Below, in pieces: positions 32,370-39,996 of a DNA stretch of 45,747 nt. The notes under the pieces are model-generated. The model ran no database searches. It was not told the DNA's origin and saw only the letters and a list, made by a program, of their open reading frames with translations. The DNA is taken from positions 1 to 45,747 of IMG/VR virus record IMGVR_UViG_3300020183_000140. One strand, 5' to 3'. Origin of the DNA: a virus. A program made the position numbers and the translations under genes. The stretch's first letter is position 1, and each line of letters begins with the position of its first letter.

Positions 32370-32858
32370 TTAGTAGTTTAAAATACAGTAATCAGGTTGA
32401 ACTGTTACTTGGATATTTACTGGGGTTCCATCATCATCCCAGTTATAGTCTCCAAAGTTAACTTCAGTAATAAAAGCTCCTTTAATAATCCATTCAGAAA
32501 CAATATCACCTACAGGACCTAAAACGTTAAATGTAAGATCTTTTTTATAGAAATCAGAATACCCATCTCTACCTGTTACTGATTCATGTCCTAAACGTAC
32601 CCATTCCATTACTGCTTGGGCTCCAGAAGGAGTAATTGATTCATACATTGTAAATTGGATAGTATTCCATTTTGTTTTTCCTTTCACATAACGTTGAATA
32701 TTAATGTGATTAAGAGTAACTGTAGATTGGGTTAAAGAAACAGCTCCTATTTGTTTAACAAGATATGAAGGAATCCCATCTAAATAAAGGATAAAACGGT
32801 TTGTTTGTTTTGGTTCAAACGCTGTGTAAAATATTTCGTTTGGGTTTAAAATTGCCAT
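32370..32858 (-). CDS. Tail tube protein, gp19-like
   Basis: 162 residues. AFEPKQTNRFILYLDGIPSYLVKQIGAVSL, IQRYVKGKTKWNTIQFTMYESITPSGAQAVMEWVRLGHESVTGRDGY and DLTFNVLGPVGDIVSEWIIKGAFITEVNFGDYNWDDDG are the blocks of T4 gp19-family tube proteins. Rings of six stack to form the inner tube through which DNA passes. Length is typical. It lies next to the two sheath genes as in other contractile phages. A late-gene element sits 22 nt upstream and a terminator follows. Confidence 0.93.
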   Translation of the reverse strand: MAILNPNEIFYTAFEPKQTNRFILYLDGIPSYLVKQIGAVSLTQSTVTLNHINIQRYVKGKTKWNTIQFTMYESITPSGAQAVMEWVRLGHESVTGRDGYSDFYKKDLTFNVLGPVGDIVSEWIIKGAFITEVNFGDYNWDDDGTPVNIQVTVQPDYCILNY

Positions 32859-32880
32859 TTGTTTTCTATTTTAATTTTAT

Positions 32881-32889
32881 TATAAATAT
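32881..32889 (-). promoter_or_regulatory. Late-gene element ATATTTATA
   Basis: Sense ATATTTATAATAAAATTAAAATAG, 22 nt before the tail tube ATG. Confidence 0.45.
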
Positions 32890-32904
32890 CTAAATTTCAA
32901 ACTT

Positions 32905-34635
32905 TTACCCTGGAAATTCTGCTCCTGTTGGGAGTAAAATAAAATCCAAAGAAATAAATTCAGCGGTACGTGTTGGTTGAATATAAATTTGTCCAATTAA
33001 TTGGTTTTGATCAATTACAGCTGGTCCATTATTTGAATCATCCATTATTACTTTATAAGCATATAATCCTTGTTTTTGTTGGATAGCTTCTAAATATGGA
33101 TTAACTCTAGCTAAAAATGAAGTTCTAGTTTGAATTGTATTTTGTTCAAATACAATTGTATCAGCAATTTGGCGGATATAATTTTTAAGTTCAATTAATA
33201 AACGTCTTACATTTACACGATCAAGAGCTGAATCTGCTTTTTGTAAAGTTTTTTGTCCAAATACTACAACACCTTGTTTAGGTAACGTAGCAATTGGATT
33301 AATATTATTTGAATATAAAGAATCTCTATTATTTTGAGTTAATTTTAATTCTGCTTGTAATACTGTACCTAAACCACCACGATTAATACCTGCAGGTGCA
33401 AACCAAGGAGCAGATACTTTATCGTTAAAGGCGTATACACCTGGTATTACAGTTGAAGCTGGGGCCCAAATATGTTTTCCTGTTGATGGGTCAATAATGC
33501 GAACCCAAGGCCAATATGAAGCAGCATATGAAGTATCACGAGTTTGAGCTTGTGTAATAGCTTGAGAAACTGTACTTCCATATGCTACTAAATCTGCTAC
33601 AAACATACTATCACCTCTAGCAATTGTATTAGTAATAATATTTGTAATTTGACCAGTATGAGTATCGTTTAATAATCCAGGGGCAAATAAAAGGTTAAAT
33701 TGATATGCTTCTTGATTACCAAATAAAGCAATCATAGTATTATAATCACTTCCTACTAATCCTTGAGTATTAGATGAATTTATATTTTCATAAAAATTAA
33801 TAGCTGATGAAATTAAAACAGTTCCTGTGGCTCCTCCAAAAGCACCACCTAAAGAACCACTTCCATTTGCTGGAAGAGACCCTGTGTATAATGGATTAGC
33901 TACAACTCCATTTGAATTTAAATAGTTTGGAGTAGTATAATTTACTTCTTTTACACGAACAAATTTTGAATTATTTGGATAACTTCCAGATAATACCATT
34001 TGAACATTGCCAGAATCATAGTTTAATTTTTGATCTCCAATTACTTGAGCAATAAAACGAGATGAATTAGGATCTAAATTTACATTGTTCCAAGACTCTA
34101 AAACAATTTTATTAGTTTGAGTGTCGTCTCCTCTTCTAATCAATACATTAAATGTACCTGACCCAGTATTTACATTAGTGACTTCCCACCTTACATTTTC
34201 TTTACTTCCTGGAAGCAATGAACCTAAAGCTCCTGAACCTGAGTTGTTCATAATGGTACCTTCAGAAATTGTTTCTAAAACAAATGGAGAGAAACCTGAA
34301 GTTGGGCCACTAGATCCTGTAGGCATGTAGCTACTAGTAGCAGAAGAATATGATCCTGAAACAACACGGGCCACTAACAATGAAGTACCACCGTAATTAA
34401 AATAATTGTAAGCAGCAATTGAAGTTAAATATGAATAAGCATTACCACCACTAATAAAAGTATCTCCAAATAACATTTGAAAATCTGAATAAGATGTTAC
34501 TAAAGTTGGTTTTTCAACTGGACCTTTAACTGTTGGTCCTATAATAGCCGCACCTGCTTGAACTGGTTGTCCTGTTAAAAATGTATTATCTATTTCGCTA
34601 ACTGCTACTCCAGGAGAAACTGTGAATTTTGCCAT
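32905..34635 (-). CDS. Tail sheath protein, gp18-like, copy 1
   Basis: 576 residues. N-terminus VSPGVAVSEIDNTFLTGQPVQAGAAIIGPTVKGPVEKPTLV, the usual sheath start. The core has TLPKQGVVVFGQKTLQKADSALDRVNVRRLLIELKNYIRQIADTIVFEQN and IQPTRTAEFISLDFILLPTGAEFPG, the conserved C-terminal domain that contacts the tube. It packs around the tube and contracts to drive it through the envelope. It is a clear paralogue of the next gene. A late-gene element lies 13 nt upstream. Confidence 0.93.
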   Translation of the reverse strand: MAKFTVSPGVAVSEIDNTFLTGQPVQAGAAIIGPTVKGPVEKPTLVTSYSDFQMLFGDTFISGGNAYSYLTSIAAYNYFNYGGTSLLVARVVSGSYSSATSSYMPTGSSGPTSGFSPFVLETISEGTIMNNSGSGALGSLLPGSKENVRWEVTNVNTGSGTFNVLIRRGDDTQTNKIVLESWNNVNLDPNSSRFIAQVIGDQKLNYDSGNVQMVLSGSYPNNSKFVRVKEVNYTTPNYLNSNGVVANPLYTGSLPANGSGSLGGAFGGATGTVLISSAINFYENINSSNTQGLVGSDYNTMIALFGNQEAYQFNLLFAPGLLNDTHTGQITNIITNTIARGDSMFVADLVAYGSTVSQAITQAQTRDTSYAASYWPWVRIIDPSTGKHIWAPASTVIPGVYAFNDKVSAPWFAPAGINRGGLGTVLQAELKLTQNNRDSLYSNNINPIATLPKQGVVVFGQKTLQKADSALDRVNVRRLLIELKNYIRQIADTIVFEQNTIQTRTSFLARVNPYLEAIQQKQGLYAYKVIMDDSNNGPAVIDQNQLIGQIYIQPTRTAEFISLDFILLPTGAEFPG

Positions 34636-34648
34636 TTTATTTTTTTAT

Positions 34649-34657
34649 TATAAATAT
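34649..34657 (-). promoter_or_regulatory. Late-gene element ATATTTATA
   Basis: Sense ATATTTATAATAAAAAAATAAA, 13 nt before the sheath copy 1 ATG. Confidence 0.5.
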
Positions 34658-34681
34658 CAATTTTTTTTTTAAAATATATTA

Positions 34682-36439
34682 CTAAGCAGGAAATGTTGCA
34701 CCTGTAGGTAATATATTAAAGTCTAATATAATAAATTCAGCCGTTCTAGTAGGTTGTAAATAAATTTGTCCTACTAATTTATTATTATCTACTACTAAAG
34801 GTGGGTTATTTGATTCATCCATGATAACTCTAAAAGCTGTTAAACCTTGTTGTTGTTGAACAGAAGCTAAATATGGGTTAATAGCTGCTACAAAATTATT
34901 CCTAGTAACAGCATCATTTTGTTCAAATACAAATGTGTCTCCTATTTGAGATATGTAGTTTTTAAGTTCAATTAATAAACGTCGTACATTTACACGATCT
35001 AAAGCACTTTTTTTCTTTTGTAATGTTTTTTGCCCAAATACTGTTACCCCGGATCCAGGAAATGTTGCAATTGGATTTACATTTCCTTGATAAAGTGAAT
35101 CTCTATTTGTTTGAGTTAATACTCTTTCAGTTTGAACTACTGTTGTCATAAGACCTCTATTAATGCCTGCAGGTGCAAACCAAGGAAATGCTACATTATC
35201 ATTAAATGCATATACACCTGGGATCATTGTTGATGCGGGAACCCAAACTTGATTACCATAATTGGGGTCAATAGTTTTTAACCAAGGCCAATAAGTTGCT
35301 GCGTATGATGTATCAAAAGCACTAGCTGCGGTAGTTACAGGGGTTAAATTTGAATTATATCCAACAACATCTACTATAGCCATAGCATCTCTTCTATCTT
35401 GAACCATTGTAATTAGTTGTTGAACTGTGTTAAAATGATATGAAGAATTTCCTATTAACCCAGGAGCTGTTATAAAATTATAATTGTATGCGTCTTTATT
35501 TGCTAATAAAGCAATAGATTCTGTGTAATCATTAGCTGTTAAGCCTTGGATATTAGTTGCTGAGATAGTTTCATAATATGCTCCTGCAACCCCTGTGGGG
35601 ATATTGCTTCCTTTCCCATCTCCAAATGATCCACTGCTAACAATAGGTAAAGAACCAGTAAATTGATTTTTTGGAATGCCATTGTTATCAAAATAATCTG
35701 GTGTAGTTTGGTTTACTCGTTTAACTCTAACATATGATGATTGATTTGGATAATTTCCTAAAAGTTGAACATAATATTCACCTGTTGTTGGGTCATTTAA
35801 AATAGTTTCAACTTGATTACCTATTATCTTTTCAATATAATTTGCAGAAAATGGGTCTAAAGATACAGGGCCCCAAGTTTCTAATATAGACATAAAATTT
35901 GTAGTATCATTTCCTTGTCTAATTAATACTGTAAAAGTACCGGTATTAATATCTGGGGATACTATTTGCCATCTAAAATTGTTTGCTGAACCGCTTAATA
36001 AAGTTCCATTAGATCCTGTAGGACCTGTATTATTCATTATTTCTCCTTCAGAAATTGTTTCTAAAACAAATACATCTGTATTATAAGGAGCACCAACAGC
36101 ATGAGCAGATGCAGAAATAAATGATGATGTTGCAGGAGTCCAATTAGTAGTTGTACTACCATTAACTACACGAGTTACTAATAATGAAGTACCACCACTA
36201 TTAAAATAATTAAAGGCTGAAATAGAGGTAAGGTAGGTATAGGTTTGGCTTCCACTTAAAAAAGTAGTGCCAAATTTATTTTGGTATTCACTAAATGTTG
36301 TAACTAATGTAGGAATACCTACTTTACCTTTAACCGTTGGTCCTATAATAGCTGCACCTGCTTGTACAGGAGCTTGTGTAATAAAAGATTGGTCATTTTC
36401 TATTGCTAATACACCAGGTGATACAATTGTTTCTGCCAT
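34682..36439 (-). CDS. Tail sheath protein, gp18-like, copy 2
   Basis: 585 residues, with the same start pattern (VSPGVLAIENDQSFITQAPVQAGAAIIGPTVKGKVGIPTLV) and the same C-terminal block (VNVRRLLIELKNYISQIGDTFVFEQN, LQPTRTAEFIILDFNILPTGATFPA) as its neighbour. The middle (about 100-330) diverges most, as expected for the outer, exposed sheath domains. Both copies look intact, with no frameshift or missing core strand. Each has its own late-gene element, so both are probably made. The two could form a mixed sheath or a modified end of the tail. Confidence 0.92.
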   Translation of the reverse strand: MAETIVSPGVLAIENDQSFITQAPVQAGAAIIGPTVKGKVGIPTLVTTFSEYQNKFGTTFLSGSQTYTYLTSISAFNYFNSGGTSLLVTRVVNGSTTTNWTPATSSFISASAHAVGAPYNTDVFVLETISEGEIMNNTGPTGSNGTLLSGSANNFRWQIVSPDINTGTFTVLIRQGNDTTNFMSILETWGPVSLDPFSANYIEKIIGNQVETILNDPTTGEYYVQLLGNYPNQSSYVRVKRVNQTTPDYFDNNGIPKNQFTGSLPIVSSGSFGDGKGSNIPTGVAGAYYETISATNIQGLTANDYTESIALLANKDAYNYNFITAPGLIGNSSYHFNTVQQLITMVQDRRDAMAIVDVVGYNSNLTPVTTAASAFDTSYAATYWPWLKTIDPNYGNQVWVPASTMIPGVYAFNDNVAFPWFAPAGINRGLMTTVVQTERVLTQTNRDSLYQGNVNPIATFPGSGVTVFGQKTLQKKKSALDRVNVRRLLIELKNYISQIGDTFVFEQNDAVTRNNFVAAINPYLASVQQQQGLTAFRVIMDESNNPPLVVDNNKLVGQIYLQPTRTAEFIILDFNILPTGATFPA

Positions 36440-36457
36440 TGTAATATATTATTTTAT

Positions 36458-36466
36458 TATAAATAT
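36458..36466 (-). promoter_or_regulatory. Late-gene element ATATTTATA
   Basis: Sense ATATTTATAATAAAATAATATATTACA, 18 nt before the sheath copy 2 ATG. Confidence 0.45.
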
Positions 36467-36484
36467 GGTGTATTTCAGATTAAA

Positions 36485-36748
36485 TTATCCTAATACAGTA
36501 ATTTCACCAGTTTCTGGGTTGATACTAGATTTACCATATTTTTCAACAATTAATTGATTAAAATTTTCTTCTTTGAGTGATAATTCATCTAAAAATGCTT
36601 TAGCAGCTTGATGTCTGTTATCAATTTGAATTTTAATCATTTCAATTTCACCTAGTTCTAGTATTAAAACTTGAGTTTTTTGTTGAATTTCTTTTAATGT
36701 ATTTTTTTCTTCGTCTGTTAAAAACTTTTTATCCGAAACTATTCCCAT
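36485..36748 (-). CDS. Small coiled-coil protein next to sheath genes
   Basis: 87 residues, nearly all helix: FLTDEEKNTLKEIQQKTQVLILELGEIEMIKIQIDNRHQAAKAFLDELSLKEENFNQLIVEKYG, then SINPETGEITVLG. The coiled coil and the 'KYG.G.I....GEI' ending recall small phage structural helpers near tail genes. It may be a sheath chaperone or a minor tail component. No enzymatic motif. Has its own late-gene element. Confidence 0.65.
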   Translation of the reverse strand: MGIVSDKKFLTDEEKNTLKEIQQKTQVLILELGEIEMIKIQIDNRHQAAKAFLDELSLKEENFNQLIVEKYGKSSINPETGEITVLG

Positions 36749-36761
36749 AAATTTATTTTAT

Positions 36762-36770
36762 TATAAATAT
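36762..36770 (-). promoter_or_regulatory. Late-gene element ATATTTATA
   Basis: Sense ATATTTATAATAAAATAAATTT, 13 nt before the coiled-coil gene ATG and 2 nt past the stop of the basic 48-residue gene. Confidence 0.5.
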
Positions 36771-36771
36771 A

Positions 36772-36918
36772 TTATTTCCCTTGAGAAACATACATTTTTA
36801 CATAGTTTTTGCTGTTTTTGTTTTTACTAGTTTTTGATTTTGCATGAACTCCTGGTCTTCTTTTTTTAGGTTTACGGACAAACGAAATTACTGATTGAGA
36901 TTTTGCTTTTGCTGCCAT
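36772..36918 (-). CDS. Small very basic protein, 48 residues
   Basis: Read from the strand: MAAKAKSQSVISFVRKPKKR, RPGVHAKSKTSKNKNSKNYV, KMYVSQGK. About one third of residues are Lys or Arg, with no acidic residue, so binding to DNA or to an acidic protein surface is likely. The gene is bounded by the next gene's ATG-proximal region (1 nt gap to the 301-residue gene) and a late-gene element. The 'FVRKP.KKRPGVHAK.K' core looks like a conserved short motif. A small virion-associated DNA-binding or neck protein is the best guess. Confidence 0.7.
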   Translation of the reverse strand: MAAKAKSQSVISFVRKPKKRRPGVHAKSKTSKNKNSKNYVKMYVSQGK

Positions 36919-36919
36919 T

Positions 36920-37825
36920 TTATTTACTATTTAAATTATTAACTACTTCTGCTGTAATGATAACCTGAGCTTTGCTATTATATTTTTTAATAGCTGTAAT
37001 CTCTTTTTGAATAGTATCCGGAATAATATATCCAAATAATTTAATTGAAAATGTTCCTTTAATAATACGGTTTGTTGAATCCGATACTTCTATTGCTGTA
37101 GTATATGAATCAATAGATGCTTTAAATTTAAAGCGTTCTGGGTCTCCCCAATATGAGTCTGAAGCGTAGTTGATTGCTTCAATAATTTTATTCATTTGTT
37201 CAACATAATATGTTTGAATAGCACATGAATATGTTAATGTAACATAATCAGGTACTACATTAACTACATACTGTTTTACAGGAATTCTATTTGTTAATAT
37301 GCTAAAATTTGAATATGCATTTTTTGAATTATATGTTTTCATACAAGATGCATACAAATGAGGTGTATTAGCGTCTAATTTATTTGTTAAAGAACGGTTT
37401 TTATCAATTGTATCTCTTTTAAACATAATTAACGGGGCCATAATAGCTCCATTTTTATCTTTGTAATATCCATCTTTTTGTACTGATTTCCACTTTTCAG
37501 GTGAACCATATATTACAGGTACTGCTAATCTATTTCCGTTTTGTATTACTGTTGGGCGAATAACATTTTGAAAATAATACATTATAGATTCATCTATATC
37601 TTGTAAACCTACAGTAAATGGTTTAGTAGTATCATCTTTAAATGACATTTGTTCAGAACGATTAAAATCTATTCCGCTTTGTTTTTTATCTGTAAATTGG
37701 TTAAAATTAGAAGGAATGTTAGGGTTACCATAAGACTCACTCGTTTCAGGAAACACATATGGTTCTATCTGGCTATTTTGTATCTCTAATTGAGATTTTG
37801 GATTAGGTTTTTTAATTGAGGGCAT
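36920..37825 (-). CDS. Tail completion / sheath-stabiliser-like protein (gp15-like, tentative)
   Basis: 301 residues. After a disordered N-terminal 65, an ordered domain: FTVGLQDIDESIMYYFQNVIRPTVIQNGNRLAVPVIYGSPEKWKSV, APLIMFKRDTIDKNRSL, VNVVPDYVTLTYSCAIQTYYVEQMNKIIEAINYASDSYWGDPERFKF, FSIKLFGYIIPDTIQKEI. The 'VPVIYGSPEKW' and 'APLIMFKR' blocks plus order next to the neck genes match what is expected of the tail terminator protein gp15 of T4-like phages. In T4, gp15 caps the tail and binds the neck. Family assignment is from pattern and context, not a confirmed match. Confidence 0.68.
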   Translation of the reverse strand: MPSIKKPNPKSQLEIQNSQIEPYVFPETSESYGNPNIPSNFNQFTDKKQSGIDFNRSEQMSFKDDTTKPFTVGLQDIDESIMYYFQNVIRPTVIQNGNRLAVPVIYGSPEKWKSVQKDGYYKDKNGAIMAPLIMFKRDTIDKNRSLTNKLDANTPHLYASCMKTYNSKNAYSNFSILTNRIPVKQYVVNVVPDYVTLTYSCAIQTYYVEQMNKIIEAINYASDSYWGDPERFKFKASIDSYTTAIEVSDSTNRIIKGTFSIKLFGYIIPDTIQKEITAIKKYNSKAQVIITAEVVNNLNSK

Positions 37826-37826
37826 G

Positions 37827-38399
37827 TTATATTCTTTCTCTAGTTATTTGTACTCTATCCGCAGGTGCATAGTGTGCAGTACAAATAATGGATAAATTTG
37901 ATCCAAAATTTTCTAATCCTGGGTTCAATGGGTTTTGGTTATATGGGTATGCTGGATCTTTTCCAACAAATAGTTGATTAGTATTTACATTATCAATTTC
38001 CCAATATGAATTATCCCACATTATAATATCTCCTACTTTAGGGAGTACATCAGCTCCATAAGATGTTCCAGGGTAATTACCTATATCAGGGCCTCCACCA
38101 GAATTAACAGGATTTTTGCCACGTAAATCGTCACGTAAAAATTTAAATGTCATTGGTCTATCAGTAGTTACACCAAAGTCATCAACCGGGTTAGAGAAGT
38201 CACCTCTATCAATTAACACGTTTAAAAGCACAGGTTCTTCATAGTACCTAGCACCTGCTGCTTCACCATATATGTTTACTTTAGTTTCAGCAGTTTTTAA
38301 TTGGTAAAATACACATTGTTGGGTAATAATATCCCATAACAACTCACGATTAAGATGCCTAAGTAAAGAAACATCACGTTGTGTGCCAAATAATGCCAT
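37827..38399 (-). CDS. Neck protein, gp14-like
   Basis: 190 residues. INIYGEAAGARYYEEPVLLNVLIDRGDFSNPVDDFGVTTDRPMTFKFLRDDL, and DVLPKVGDIIMWDNSYWEIDNVNTNQLFVGKDPAYP, resemble the gp14 family ('YGEA...YY.EP', 'P..GD.I....S.WEID.V'). In T4, gp14 with gp13 forms the neck that joins head and tail. The gene starts 1 nt below the gp13-like gene, which supports the pair. Somewhat shorter than T4 gp14. Confidence 0.75.
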   Translation of the reverse strand: MALFGTQRDVSLLRHLNRELLWDIITQQCVFYQLKTAETKVNIYGEAAGARYYEEPVLLNVLIDRGDFSNPVDDFGVTTDRPMTFKFLRDDLRGKNPVNSGGGPDIGNYPGTSYGADVLPKVGDIIMWDNSYWEIDNVNTNQLFVGKDPAYPYNQNPLNPGLENFGSNLSIICTAHYAPADRVQITRERI

Positions 38400-38400
38400 A

Positions 38401-39546
38401 TTATCCTATAAAAATTGTCATTGGAACCTCTGCTAATATATTTTTTTGACTAACTGTTTCTAATGCTTTATTTTCTAATAAAGTTTTACGTGAAGTAGTA
38501 TCAAAATATGCTCTTAAACGTTCTATTAATGCTGTTTTTTCACTAGTTGCAGCTGAAATTAAATCTCCTTGGTTTAATGTTACCTCAGCTCCTGGGATAG
38601 GGACTGTAGAATATTTCCCTCTAACATATCCTAATATTTCTTTTGATAAAGCTAAAGCATACTCAAATATCCAAGAACGACCAATTGAATTTATTTGTCG
38701 ATAAATTGGGTTTTCATACGGTACATTTGAAGCGTTAGTGATCATATCTTGCCCTGTACTAGGAACATATGGCATGTTTCTATCAGATTCTAAAATATAT
38801 TTAAAACACAATTTTTGTTTACCTCTTGGAATAGGAAAAATACGTAAATTATTATTTACAAGTTCAAATGTAAATTGAGATTTTCTAATTTGGTCGTTAA
38901 GTTCTATAGCTTGAATTTTTTGTAAGTCATAGTTAATAGGCATTAACATAAAGTTAATAGCTGGAGAATATGATCCCCACCCAAAGCTATCAAGCATTTG
39001 CATCATGCCAGTACCGGTTCCAGCATATGGATCAAAGTAACGAGTAATTGCAGGTGGTGCTTCATAAAATATACGTTTTATTTCAATACGACCTTGAATC
39101 CCATTATCAATAGCCCATTGATTCATATCATAATCTTGTTGTCCTGCTACTAAATCAAGAGAACCTGTTTTATAACTTATTGTTCCTCCAACACCTGCTT
39201 CTTCTCCATATTGTTGAGATAAACGAATAACAGATGCCATATTATCTTGAATAACTCTATTATTTGCTGAGCCTATTACTTGAGGGTTTCCTTGAAAAGT
39301 TAATAAATTTTCTGCTACTTGATAAGCATATAATTCATTTCCATAAGTTGTTACTGCATCTTCAAGTGTAGTATAAAAATTAATATCTTGTAATTCAACT
39401 TCTACTAAAGGATATCCTAAACGTTGAGCAGCAAATTTTGCAAATTTATCTGCATCAATTTGAAATTGAGGATCATTATCATAAAATCCAAACGGTGTGT
39501 CTCCTGGTTGGAATGAACTTGAGCCGGGCCAAATAGGGATGTTCAT
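38401..39546 (-). CDS. Neck protein, gp13-like
   Basis: 381 residues. N-terminal ILPGSSSF-type start (PIWPGSSSFQPGDTPFGFYDND), DADKFAKFAAQRLGYPLVEVELQDINFYTTLEDAVTTYGNELY, a central beta region (YILESDRNMPYVPS), and a conserved C-terminal block IGRSWIFEYALALSKEILGYVRGKYSTVPIPGAEVTLNQGDL followed by EKTALIERLRAYFD. The last block is typical of gp13-family head-completion proteins in T4-like phages. Larger than T4 gp13 by an N-terminal extension. A late-gene element and a terminator lie directly upstream. Confidence 0.78.
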   Translation of the reverse strand: MNIPIWPGSSSFQPGDTPFGFYDNDPQFQIDADKFAKFAAQRLGYPLVEVELQDINFYTTLEDAVTTYGNELYAYQVAENLLTFQGNPQVIGSANNRVIQDNMASVIRLSQQYGEEAGVGGTISYKTGSLDLVAGQQDYDMNQWAIDNGIQGRIEIKRIFYEAPPAITRYFDPYAGTGTGMMQMLDSFGWGSYSPAINFMLMPINYDLQKIQAIELNDQIRKSQFTFELVNNNLRIFPIPRGKQKLCFKYILESDRNMPYVPSTGQDMITNASNVPYENPIYRQINSIGRSWIFEYALALSKEILGYVRGKYSTVPIPGAEVTLNQGDLISAATSEKTALIERLRAYFDTTSRKTLLENKALETVSQKNILAEVPMTIFIG

Positions 39547-39559
39547 GTTGATATTTTGT

Positions 39560-39568
39560 TATAAATAT
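39560..39568 (-). promoter_or_regulatory. Late-gene element ATATTTATA
   Basis: Sense ATATTTATAACAAAATATCAAC, 13 nt before the gp13-like ATG, and directly after the U-tract of the terminator at 39570-39596. That order, terminator then element then gene, is what a promoter would show. Confidence 0.55.
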
Positions 39569-39569
39569 G

Positions 39570-39596
39570 AAAAAAAAGGGCCTCATTTAGAGGCCC
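39570..39596 (-). terminator. Intrinsic terminator upstream of neck genes
   Basis: Sense GGGCCTC-TAAAT-GAGGCCC (7 GC-rich pairs, 39578-39584 with 39590-39596) followed by TTTTTTTT. Ends transcription of the fibre cluster before the neck/tail operon. Confidence 0.92.
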
Positions 39597-39617
39597 ATTT
39601 TAAAAGTATGTTTTTAA

Positions 39618-39980
39618 TTAGTCTATATAATTGATTCCTATACTAAGAGAACATGTTCCTTGTATAACTAAATCTGATAGGGTAAATGTTGATGGATCAA
39701 ATGTAGTTTTTAAACTTGCTGTACTATCATTAGCTATAGAGAATATTATACTTCCTGTATCATTTGAAGAAGAAGGAGTATACGTTAAATAAGCTCCTAT
39801 ACTTCCTGTATAACTTCCAGAAAGTCCTGTAAATGAGCCAGATGATAAAAAATAAAAGGATCCAGTATCTACTTTTTCCCATGTTCCGTCTATAGTATTA
39901 GTAGAATCAGATCCAATATTAGGGATAATAGCAGTTGGAACTTGTTCTAAAATTGCACTGTATAAAGATATAAATGGCAT
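39618..39980 (-). CDS. Small fibre-cluster structural protein
   Basis: 120 residues, beta-rich with the SGS-type repeats of the cluster: DTGSFYFLSSGSFTGLSGSYTGSIGAYLTYTPSSSNDTGSIIF. It starts MPFISLYSAILEQVPTAIIPNIG and ends TCSLSIGINYID. No enzymatic motif. The last gene before the terminator of the second fibre cluster; probably a short fibre tip or collar protein. Confidence 0.62.
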   Translation of the reverse strand: MPFISLYSAILEQVPTAIIPNIGSDSTNTIDGTWEKVDTGSFYFLSSGSFTGLSGSYTGSIGAYLTYTPSSSNDTGSIIFSIANDSTASLKTTFDPSTFTLSDLVIQGTCSLSIGINYID

Positions 39981-39996
39981 GATGTTTTATTTTTAA

